From contig JAVTVX010000012.1 in assembly GCA_033439265.1 (NCBI GenBank), positions 6,809,001 through 6,873,000 on the forward strand: DNA of 64,000 bases. The letters are read 5' to 3'. The notes below the pieces were generated by a model. The model had not been told where the DNA came from and did no database searches. It saw nothing but the letters and a program-made list of their open reading frames with translations. The position numbers and the translations under genes were made by a program. Source of the stretch: Dillenia suffruticosa. Its lineage: Eukaryota; Streptophyta; Magnoliopsida; Dilleniales; Dilleniaceae. Positions 11,943 through 21,806 of the stretch are shown here, piece by piece (positions within the stretch are counted from its first letter, which is position 1; every line of letters begins with the position of its first letter).

Positions 11943-12224
11943 ATGTTAGTATCTGTTATAAGTTTTTCTTTTTTACTTATTATCTTTCTTCACAAATTTC
12001 TAATAATAATAAAACAATATAAAATAACAATTTATTATAAAATAATAAAATATTAGTTTAAAATATAATAATAAAAGATATAAAAAAATAATAATACTAT
12101 TTTTAAAAAAGATAAAATAAAAATAAAATATAAGATATTAATTAAAAATAATAAATGTGATAATTATATTAAAATAAAAAATAAAAAATATATATTAATA
12201 TTTTATTTTTTTTATTTTTTTTAA

Positions 12225-13560
12225 ATTTTGCGACGAATTTGAAAATTCGTTGCAAAATTAGCGACGAATTTAGAATTCGTTGCAAATTTAGCGACGAATT
12301 TAGAATTCGTCGCAAAATTAATTAATTATTTAATAAATATATATAAATAAATTTTTTTTTTTCAAATTTTGCGACGAATTCGAAAATTCGTTGCAAAATT
12401 AGCGACGAATTTAGAATTCGTCGCAAAATTAATTAATTATTTAATTAATATATATTAATATTTTATTTTTTTTTATTTTTTTTTTCAAATTTTGCGACGA
12501 ATTTCGAAATTAGTCGCAAAATTAGCGACAAATTTCTAAATTCGTCACAAAATTAATTAATTATTTAATAAATATATATAAATAATTTTTTTTTTCAAAT
12601 TTTGCGACGAATTAGAAAATTCGTTGCAAAATTAGCGACGAATTTAAAATTCGTCGCAAAATTAATTAATAATTTAATTAATATATATTAATATTTTATT
12701 TTTTTTTAATTTTTTTTTTCAAATTTTGCGACGAATTCGAAAATTCGTTGCAAAATTAGCTACGAATTTAGAATTCGTCGCAAAATTAATTAATTATTTA
12801 ATAAATATATATAAATAATTTTTTTTTTTCAAATTTTGCGACGAATTCGAAAATTCGTTGCAAAATTAGCGACGAATTTAGAATTCGTCGCAAAATTAAT
12901 TAATTATTTAATAAATATATATTAATATTTTATTTTTTTTATTTTTTTTTCAAATTTTGCAACGAATTTTGAAATTTGTCACAAAATTAGCGACGAATTT
13001 CTAAATTCGTCACAAAATTAATTAATTATTTAATAAATATATATAAATAATTTTTTTTTCAAATTTTGCGACGAATTAGAAAATTCGTTTCAAAATTTGC
13101 GACGAATTTAAAATTCGTCGCAAAATTAATTAATAATTTAATTAATATATATTAATATTTTATTTTTTTTTAATTTTTTTTTTCAAATTTTGCGACGAAT
13201 TTGAAAATTCGTTGCAAAATTAGCGACGAATTTTGAATTCGTCACAAAATTAATTAGTTATTTAATTAATATATATTAATTTTTTATTTTTTTTATTTTT
13301 TTTCAAATTTTGCGACGAATTCCGAAATTTGTCGCAAAATTAGCGACGAATTTCTAAATTCGTCGCAAAATTAATTAATTATTTAATAAATATATATAAA
13401 TAAATTTTTTTTTTCAAATTTTGCGACGAATTAGAAAATTCGTTGCAAAATTTGCGACGAATTTAAAATTCGTCGCAAAATTAATTAATTATTTAATTAA
13501 TATATATTAATATTTTATTTTTTTTTCAAATTTTGCGACGAATTCCAAAATTCGTTGCAA
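12225..13560. repeat. Hairpin-forming tandem array in CACTA copy 1
   Basis: About 12 units of 105-125 bases. Each carries caaattttgcgacgaatt, an inverted partner aattcgtcgcaaaa, and a spacer rich in attaatta and tatata. Unit starts fall near 12228, 12365, 12486, 12596, 12720, 12829, 12950, 13061, 13184, 13304, 13416 and 13527. Each unit could fold as a hairpin. Confidence 0.85.
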
Positions 13561-14096
13561 AATTAGCGACGAATTTCCGGTCGTCGCTAAATTAGCTACA
13601 ACTTTTTTTTCGTTGGAAATTTCGTTGCAAATAGCGACAAAAAAAGTTTTCGTCGTAAAATTCGTCGCAAAATTGAAACGAAAAAAATTTGTCGCTAAAG
13701 TTCGTCGCAAAAAACGTGTTTTTTTGTAGTGTATAAGTGATGGTGGAGATTTGATAAATAAGCAAACTTATGGTAATAACATACTTTGATTTGATTTGAG
13801 AGTTATTGATAAATTCCCTTAAACACTTTGAGTGTATAGAGTGAAATCCTTGTGAGGGTATTGAATCTTGATATATTGAATTTTGATGAGTTTATCGAGT
13901 TTGATGGGATGCTTATATTTTCTTTTAAAGTTATAAAACTATGATTACTTGCTCTCCGGATTGTTATTTTTGTTTGAATTTTTCAATGTGTGCTGTTTTG
14001 AAATTATTTGAAAATGAATTGAAGGAGGGGAATGAGTGAAGAAGAGAATACTTGTGTGACATTAATCTAGTGAATGCTTGAGGACAAGCATTGGTT

Positions 14097-14110
14097 GGTG
14101 TAGGGGAATT
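14097..14110 (+). other. Polypurine tract of Gypsy copy 1
   Basis: The purine-rich ggtgtaggggaatt sits immediately before the 3' LTR start. The sister element has the equivalent ggtgtggaggaatt on the minus strand beside its LTR at 59212. It primes plus-strand synthesis. Confidence 0.7.
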
Positions 14111-15459
14111 TGATAATGGACAAATTGTTATTTTTATTGTTGATATTATGTTTGATTTTGGATTGGTTAGTGCCCTAATAATTGTTTTTATGACATTTTT
14201 TTATTTTTAGGAATCAAAAATGAAGATTGGATCAAAATTGGCTTAAAGAGACATTTTTGGAATTAAATGATTCAAGATATCAATTGGGCCTACAAAGGAA
14301 AGGAAGAAACATCAAAAAGTTGAAGATTTTATTTTAGAAATTTTTATTTCAAGTAAAAATTGTTGTTATGAGTAAAATTTCTAAATTTTCCTATTTTGGT
14401 GGATCTTTTTCCTATTAATTTGGAAGAATCTTGGACACCTAGAGCATTAAAAGGACTCTCCTCATTAACCCTAGAAGGCACTATTCATGTTACTGTTCAC
14501 GACACTATTCATATATATATTCATAAGTGCTGTGGCGGCTACATCAATCTCTTTTTAGGTTTTAGTTTTTATTTTTTTTCTTTCTTTTTCTTTGAAGAAC
14601 ACTTTTTTTATTTATTCTTAAGAATAAGGTCACCATGAGTGGCTAGTTCTTTTATTCTGATTTGAGCGAAATTTTAATCGATTGTTTTTCATTGTGAAGT
14701 TATGTATTTTATTTAATTTCTTGCATTTTAATTTAAGTATTTATCGATTCTTGGTTTATTTTTATGAAAGATTGATATTGGTTAATCTGACAATTTAATT
14801 CAATATCAATTTTTCTACTGCATCCTGGATTTCAGTGATCCGTAATTGTCATGAATGAATGGTACGAGTAATAAATAGGTTATATATGTTTATGGGTCGT
14901 TTGCCGATATTCATTTTAACCTAAGGAATCGATGAAACAAAATCGAATAATTGTACGGCTATCCTGCTTATTTACATTTTGATTTAACTATTTTCACGGA
15001 ACTTAATGCTGTCATTATTTGATATGGAACGCTATCGTGTTCAGTCGATTAATGATAAGTTTTGACTGGATGCTGGGTTTGGTCAATTATTTTAGAAAAA
15101 CACAAGATTTATTATGGCTATTCTAATAGATCTAAGGTTAAATGCTTGAATTGTAAGAATAATATTTTCAACCAATGATCAATAAGACAATCGAATATAT
15201 GAACTCTTGGATCGGAATTTGGTGAATTGAATTTCTTCTTTAAATTTTAGTATTTTTGCATATTTGATTTATTTTTTTAATTTTAGCTATTTAATTTTGA
15301 TTTAGGAATTTATTTTATAAACCCCAAATTTTATTTTAGCATTTACTAAGGAATTAAGTTAACATAGTTCCCTTGAGATTCGACCTGATAACCACTATTG
15401 TTACAGTTTGTTATATTGGGGAAATCAGTATTAATTTGAGAGTTTGGACAACTCGATCA
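14111..15459 (+). repeat. 3' LTR of gag-only Gypsy copy 1
   Basis: Direct repeat of 6845-8187, starting tgataatggacaaattg and ending actcgatca, followed by the TSD ATAAT. Scattered substitutions and small indels separate the two LTRs, so the insertion is not recent. Confidence 0.85.
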
Positions 15460-15756
15460 ATAATCAACTTTCCATTTTCTTCGTGAAAATCAATATATTG
15501 GACGTGATAAGTATGTGGTGCAAACATGTTTGCAAAGCTTACTTGGCATATGTTAAATTCCTTGGATGGCCAAAATGATCCATTTTTTTTTCTCTCTCTC
15601 CTTTTTTTTTTGGGGGAATAAAATTTGAGTAAAATCTTTTGCAGTGCCAGAATCAGGTTATGAACCCATAAGAAAGTCACTAATGGCATTTTTCTTGCCA
15701 TGACTAATGGGTTCAAAATTTAGATCAAAGGTCTTTAAAGATGGAATTTTTTTTTT

Positions 15757-16612
15757 CAGAATTCAATGAAATAGGGATTATTTGCCTAAATATTAGATTT
15801 AGGGATTTAGGTAGTTAAATATTAGACTTATGATTCAAAATTATAAAAATATTGATATTTTTATTCGAATTCTAAAAGTAGTGAAATCGGAAATTGACTT
15901 TTAAAATCGAAATTGATATTTTATTCAAAACTTAAAATGATGAAATCAATTTTTTAAAAATTGATTTTTGAAATTAATTCTTTAAAAATAAATTTCAAAA
16001 TGATATTTTTTAACTTTTGAAAATAATAAAAATCGTAAAAAAATGGATTCAAGTCAAATTTTAAAAAACCAACTTCAAAGTAGATTTTTAAGAAATTGAC
16101 TTCATCAGTACACAAGCACACACTGAAGTAATCTTAGCAGTGATGGTGATAGGGCTGAAAATAACTGGGTCAGTAGAGGCGCGCATCTTTTAAGTCATTT
16201 TTGCCCTTGTTGTTAGGTTAGGTTGTTAGGAACCTATTTCACTTTCCGCTTCATGCTATACAAATGAGAGTGTGGGAGGGAGAGGGGGGGGGGTCTATGT
16301 CATGACTTTGACTTTGCCTACTTTGGAAGGAGAAAGAGAGTTGAAAAATTGAATTCGAATTCGATATCTAAGATTTCCTTCTTGAAGTCGATTTCTAAGA
16401 TTTAAATTTTCCAAACATCGACTTCACACTTATTTTTAATTTTTATTATTTTTAAAGTTTAAAAATATCAATTTAAAAGCAATTTTTATAAAATTAACTT
16501 CAAAAGTTGATTTCACCATTTCAGAACTCGAACAAAATATTAATATTTTTATAATTTTAATCTTTAAATATAATATTTAGAGAAATAACTCATGAAATTG
16601 AGTAAGTTTCTG
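15757..16612. repeat. Long inverted-repeat (foldback/MULE-like) element
   Basis: The left arm (about 15757-16100) is matched by the reverse complement of the right arm (about 16330-16612). Shared blocks include ctaaatatta, aaaattataaaaatatt, gaaatcaa and aaaataataaaaat, in the same order. The central 230 bases are more GC-rich. Long terminal inverted repeats around a short unrelated core suggest a foldback or Mutator-like non-autonomous element. T-rich flanks hide any TSD. Confidence 0.55.
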
Positions 16613-17039
16613 TTTTTTTAAATAAAATTGGAAAGAGAAAAAAACTAAAATTCAAAATTTTTATTAACTTAATGAATTTAAAAAGTTTGAATAACTATTT
16701 AAATTAAAACTCTTAACTAAAAATATATCAAATTCTGATTTTTAAATTAAAATTAATAATTATATGCGTGGCTGAGCCTGACTTTTTTATGCAATTTAGA
16801 ATCCAATACACACTTCAAAAGGGTAATTTAATAGCATTCAACCAATATGGAAATATCTTTATTATAAGGTATAATAAGTATATAAAGATCGAGTAGAATA
16901 ATTATATAGCAGCATTATAAGAAAAATAATAAACTTTATTAACCGGTAAGAGTGATTACAATTTGATAATAAGGAGACTTTTAGTAGACCATAACAAGGG
17001 GAGCTAGACATGTGTTACATTGAAACTCAAATTTTATAT

Positions 17040-17116
17040 AAGATTTTATAGCATAAGCAAGCTTTCCACATAATATTAAGATTTTATAGCATAAGCAAGC
17101 TTTCCACATAATATTT
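17040..17116. repeat. 37-base tandem duplication
   Basis: Two near-perfect copies of a 37-base unit containing tagcataagcaagctttcc lie side by side. No function is apparent. Confidence 0.85.
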
Positions 17117-17880
17117 ATCGATCGCTTAATTACCATTGCACCAAGACATTGGTACAATGGACGAAAGGTGTTAAAACACGCCGAGGCGTGTCATTCACAT
17201 GGGATACATCTCCCAGATGGGTATGTTCAATTCATCCTCTCGGTGCTCATCGATCAAACCCTGCTTGGTAGAAGGCTGATTGGCTTCAAAATCTCCTCGG
17301 TGCTCAGCATCCGATCAACTAAGTGCAATATTCGAATTTACCTAAATCGCTAGAACAACGTTTCGTAATTAATAAGGAGACACTAAATCCTAATTGATGA
17401 GGAAAGAAATCCCTTGACAACCAGGACTTTACTAATAAGAAGAATTCTGAATCTTATGGAAATCTTTCCCAAAGGGTCGTACGATCTCGGAACACTCCCA
17501 TATGTAAGCTAGGGTTTTAATGCACCGGAGGCACATGAGACTTATGGAACCAACCTTTATATACACATCATGAGGCCACCAGTCAGGTAAGTTCTCTTAA
17601 CTCACAAAAAGCATATGAAGACATTACAAAACTCTCTATTAGTCTATCCTTATTTTTGAAAACCACTCTCTGACTTAAGTATCAGAGTCTCTCTCATTGG
17701 AGTATCCTTCGGTTGTCTTTTGTAAGTCTCAGTGATCAAGATCGCCTAACGATTAGTCACCCCATTTGAGTCAGTAGAGTCATTATCCGTAAAGTAAGAT
17801 CCACCTTCAATAGATTGACGTTGTTCGTGGAAACAGGCTAATCTCCTAAGTATTTGTTGTCATCCCTTTCCTTTTACAAT
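17117..17880. other. Probable 5' flank or LTR of Gypsy relic
   Basis: Moderately GC-rich sequence just upstream of the decayed protease reading at 17883, without coding similarity. The position suggests it is the leader or LTR of that element, but no second LTR was found to confirm it. Confidence 0.3.
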
Positions 17881-18640
17881 CATGGCATCAACCAAGAGAA
17901 AGAGGACATTCATCGGTTTTGATGATGACGATCTAATAAAAGTTAACACCAGCAGAAACGACCCCCTGATTATCACTATGGGAATAAGGTCCTACCTCGT
18001 CAAAAGGATTTTCATTGACCAATAAGGAAATTGAGATCTTCTCTTTTGGGATGCTTTTCAGTGAATGGGTTTCATCCCATCTCATATTCGACCCTCTGAT
18101 GGACTCATGAAGGGAATCGCGATGAGTATATACATTCAGAAGGTACCATCTCGCTTGTTGTAACTTCGTGTATGCCTCCTCACCATATCATTACAAAAAC
18201 TACTTTTTACGTGGTGAAACTCCAGTCCCCCTTAACACCATCTTAGGTCATCCTAGTTTAGATGGTATTGAAACACTGCCAAGCGTAAGATATATGATGA
18301 TCAAATTCAGGACACCCTTAGGAGTCGCAACACTATGTGGTGATATTGACCCGTTGACCGCCCCTATAGCCAGATAGGAAAGTGAAATCTTCCCAATAGA
18401 CACCTTAGAACTCAGAGATGACACTGAGCAACAACCTAAACCTCAACTTAGAGAAGAAGTGATCGAAGTGCCAATTACGGATGTACTAAGATAAATGGTC
18501 CAAGTAGAAGTCCACTTACTGACATCCCTGTAGAACACAATTGTGGATTGCTTTCAGCGACACTCTAAAGTTTTTGCGTGGTCCCGGAAGACATGTCAGG
18601 AATTTACCCTTCATTTATAGTTCATAAACTAACTGTAGAT

Positions 18641-19618
18641 TAAAACTATTATGACACTCTGATAGTATCACGGGTACACATGACATTATCTAGTCAAAAC
18701 TTGAGCTCGAGCTCTGTCAACTCGAGCTCAGCTATTTTTGTATCGAGCTCAAGCTTGAAGACTTATCGAGCTACTTGATATATGTGAAATTATTTGTATG
18801 CCCCTGTTGTTTTTAACAAATTACAGATAATAATTTTTGGATTTAAAAATTTAAAGGACAGAAATGTAATTTTACTTTTCATTTCTCTTATCCCTTTCAT
18901 AATTTCTCATTCTGGGTCTCGAATTATTCTCCTTTCCTCTCATGGTGACCTAGCAGCTCTCGCATCTCGCATCTCGTCTCTCATTCTTGAAACTTCAAAA
19001 TTTAAGCTTTGTGTGCGACGAAGATCTTGTTCTCCTCTCGTTGCTGCTGCAATTTTACTACTCAGAGGTCGATTCAAAGGTAAACTCTCTATATCTCTCT
19101 CTCTCTCTCTCTCTTTATCTAGGGGTTTTTGCAAGATTTGTGAACTTAAGGCTTTTGCGATTTTTTTCTTCTTCCTTATTCTTTTGATGATTTGTTCTTC
19201 TCTCACCTTGACCTAACTCTCAAGTCTTCAAGCATCTCTTTCTCTGTGCAACAGAGATCTGCGAAATGCAACTGTAAGTCATCCATCACTAGTTGATGTC
19301 ATCGTCACCATTGCAACTCCATTTCTTTTAGTTGAAGGTAAACTCTCTCTCTCTCTCTCTCTCTCTTGCACACACAAGTTGAATTTTGGTCCTGTGAGTT
19401 TTTCTTGTCCTTGCATCTGTATCTCATCAGGTATGATCTCGGTTTCAGGCTTGAGCTTGGGCTCAGGTATTATCTCGAGCTCGAGCTCGGGCTTGGACTT
19501 TGGCCCAATCTTGCCCCGCGACACTCAAGCTCGAGTTCCTCGATGACACTTCGAGTCAAGCTCAAACTCTAGAATGATAGACTCGACGAACTCGATTCAA
19601 GTGTCATAACAGGGCTAT
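18641..19618. mobile_element. hAT-like non-autonomous insertion in Gypsy RT
   Basis: The 978-base segment interrupts the Gypsy reading between HKLTVD and DASWKPVKQKK. Its ends form imperfect inverted repeats sharing TATGACACT (left) and AGTGTCATA (right). It is bounded by tgtagat (18634-18640 and 19619-19625); with one more base the 8-base flanks are CTGTAGAT and TTGTAGAT, the TSD length of hAT elements. GAGCTCGAGCTC-type repeats lie near both ends (18705-18770 and 19440-19570), a pattern common in plant hAT derivatives. No transposase is visible. Confidence 0.6.
19093..19116. repeat. CT microsatellite
   Basis: A (CT)n run inside the hAT-like insertion. A second one lies at about 19345-19368. 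Confidence 0.85.
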
Positions 19619-20160
19619 TGTAGATGCAAGTTGGAAGCCTGTTAAGCAAAAGAAGAGATTGTTTGCATTAAAACATCAATACGAAATCCAAGAGGAAGTC
19701 CGAAAACTCCTAGCAGCAGGATTCATTCGAGAGGTTGAATACCTTGAATGGCTAGCCAACGTGGTCATGGTAAAGAAAACTAATGGCAAGTGGAGGATGT
19801 GTGTAAATTTCATCGATCTCAAAAAATTATACCCAAAAGACAGTTATTCACTCCCCAACATCGACAAAACTGGTAGACAGTTTATTGGTTGCCAATGTCT
19901 GAGCTTCATGGATGCATACTCTGGCAACAATCAGATATGTATGACCCCTAAGGATGAGAAAAAACTAGTTTTATCATGGATTTTGATACCTACTACCACA
20001 AGGTCATGTCGTTCAGGCCTCAAGAACGCCGGAGTAACTTTCTAGGGATTGGTTATCAAGGTCTTTAGTGAAAAATGTAGGAATGTGGAGGCCTATGTTG
20101 ACAATATGCTCGTCAAAAGTGCCAATGTTGAAGATCACTTGGCATTGACTCACACCTCAC

Positions 20161-21604
20161 TGGTGGTGCAACCGAATAGTATGTGGGGTACAGAAGACCG
20201 TGTTCACCATCTCTTGCCAATAACTCTTAATCACGATATCCCATCGGGTCATTTCATGAAAAGAATGACTATAGTTATTTACTATACATATACCAACATT
20301 TCACAAATATTCCAATTTCGTTCAATGTGCTATGATTTCGTCAAAAGATTACCAACAAATTTCACAACAGTCATGAATAAAATATTCAATAATATATGAT
20401 ACATACTCATTCATAAATACAATTGATGCATATATATTTCAAATTCTTATTTCGGAATATCTCACTATCACAAATATGGTATAAAATCATATAAAAACAT
20501 TTAAAACTTTTTATAAAAGAATTTTAAAATTATTTTTTCAATTTAAAGGCACAACAGTCGGTCCACTCATATTTTGGGAGGATAATCATTCTCAAATTTC
20601 AAATCAAACAAAATTCAATTCCTCCTTTGATTCCGAATGCCTTAACCTAAGATATTAGTCACAAATTAATCATTAAATCATATACCAATATTAGAACAAA
20701 TTGGTTTTTCTCAATATATCATAATTTCTAATTTTCTAATAAATTTTTCAGCACAATATATCATAGAAAAATGACTGTGTCTTGATCTATATTCCTTGAA
20801 TTATGAAAATTCTAATTTTTACTTAAAAATTAGACATAAAACTACAATTTCTATGCTCATGTTCCAAACTCATTCAAATCATATAAAAGTATATAAATCT
20901 ATGAATATTATAGTTCAAAATTCATGATTCATATTTGCGCAATCATAGAAAATTTGTCATAATTTTAACTACACATAAATTTTAGTAATTCAAATATCAA
21001 ATTAAAGATAAGATATGGATCTACAATGTTCATGTTTAGAGTCTAGCGTAATTCAACTTAGAAGGTCTCTCAAAGTCAAAGGAAAACATGTAGCCAAAAC
21101 AAGGCAAAATAAGGTATTTTTCTACACCATGTATTTTTTTTTTGAAAAATTATAAAAAATCCAATTCTTATCCAAATGTTTCGTATCGTATGTCATTTTC
21201 AAGATATGAAAGTTTAGTTTCATGAGAAAAAAATCTCACTTAATTTACCTATACACAAAGAAAATTATAATGAAAAAATCACAATATACTCAAATTATTC
21301 AATATGTAAAAAATCAAAAGTTTTAACTTAATCTAACATTTCTCCATTCTTATAAGTTGAGATCATTAATTCATACTACGAAAACATAAATCTAGGTTGA
21401 AAGAATAAAATTATCTTTAAACGAGTCACAAATTTGAGTAACCTTTGCCAAAATCCAAATTTTCACATTTCTCTTGTAAAGAGCAATCGTTTCTCTTATA
21501 TTGTAAATGTTTTCTTTTACCGATTAAGATAAGAATTTTTTATCTTCCTTCAATACTTTTGTTTCAAGATATTCAAAATTTCAACAGTAACTTCACGGGG
21601 CGGG
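20161..21604. other. Intergenic, no gene recognised
   Basis: AT-rich sequence following the Gypsy reverse transcriptase. No coding motif is seen. It may include further decayed Gypsy non-coding sequence, but no LTR pair was found. Confidence 0.5.
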
Positions 21605-21654
21605 GGAGAGAGAGAGAGAGAGAGAGAGAGAGTGTGTGTGTGTGTGTGTGTGTG
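21605..21654. repeat. Compound GA/GT microsatellite
   Basis: A (GA)n run passes directly into a (GT)n run. A similar junction occurs at 28653-28720. Confidence 0.9.
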
Positions 21655-21756
21655 GAGAAAGCTTGTGAGCTAATGGTCCAGAGAGTTTGATATGTGTTGC
21701 ATGAGAAGCGCTTCTTTTTATAGTAGAGAATTTGGCTTTGCTGACATAGATGTTGA

Positions 21757-21757
21757 G

Positions 21758-21802
<45 letters not shown>
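21757..21802. repeat. GA microsatellite
   Basis: About 22 GA units, flanked on both sides by a near-repeated ctgacatag...ctgaggcgag/ctgaggtgag phrase. Confidence 0.9.

Positions 21803-21806
<4 letters not shown>

Larger units (their letters stand above)
11291..13731. mobile_element. Non-autonomous CACTA (En/Spm) transposon, copy 1
   Basis: It begins CACTACAAAAAAAC and ends with the inverted GTTTTTTTGTAGTG, flanked by a 3-base TSD TAT (11288-11290 and 13732-13734), diagnostic of the CACTA superfamily. The sister Gypsy copy shows the uninterrupted site (gaattcataaaagtgg on the minus strand near 59590). The interior has no transposase coding. It is packed with GCGACGAA / TTCGTCGC motifs in both orientations, the probable binding sites of the element's TNPA-like protein. 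It shares TIRs and motif with the larger CACTA at 32763. Confidence 0.92.
6845..15459 (+). mobile_element. Gag-only Ty3/Gypsy retrotransposon, copy 1
   Basis: A complete LTR element: LTRs at 6845-8187 and 14111-15459, both starting TGATAATG, with a 5-base TSD ATAAT at 6840-6844 and 15460-15464. The primer site at 8193 matches the tRNA-Asp 3' end with one mismatch, as in Athila-type Gypsy elements. A polypurine tract (ggtgtaggggaatt) abuts the 3' LTR. Coding sequence is limited to gag and a partial protease (8271-9474). No reverse transcriptase, RNase H or integrase was found, and the other copy at 57847 lacks them too, so the family looks non-autonomous (TR-GAG or LARD-like). It has since received a plastid fragment (10035-10263) and a CACTA element (11291-13731). 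Confidence 0.85.
17881..20160 (+). pseudogene. Ty3/Gypsy (Tat/Ogre-type) protease-RT relic
   Basis: A short reading from ATG 17883 leads into YLVKRIFIDQ, LLFWDAF and GFIPSHIRP (retroviral-type protease region; the expected DQGSS active site is damaged by stops). NTILGHPSL and TPLGVATL follow near 18230-18340, then HSKVFAW near 18560. After a 978-base insertion the reverse transcriptase continues with KKRLFALKHQ, AGFIREVEYLEWLANVVMVK, NGKWRMCVNF, PKDSYSLP, LSFMDAYSG and the palm-like box YVDNMLVK (about 20094). Many stops and frame changes are present. Order and motifs fit Tat/Ogre-type Gypsy. RNase H and integrase are absent. Confidence 0.8.

Noticed and set aside
12225..13560. CRISPR array
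   Set aside because: Units are imperfect, internally palindromic, have no unique spacers and sit inside a CACTA transposon in a plant nuclear genome.
18940..19206. Two overlapping open frames around the CT microsatellite
   Set aside because: They lie within the hAT-like insertion and depend on the microsatellite; no family recognised.
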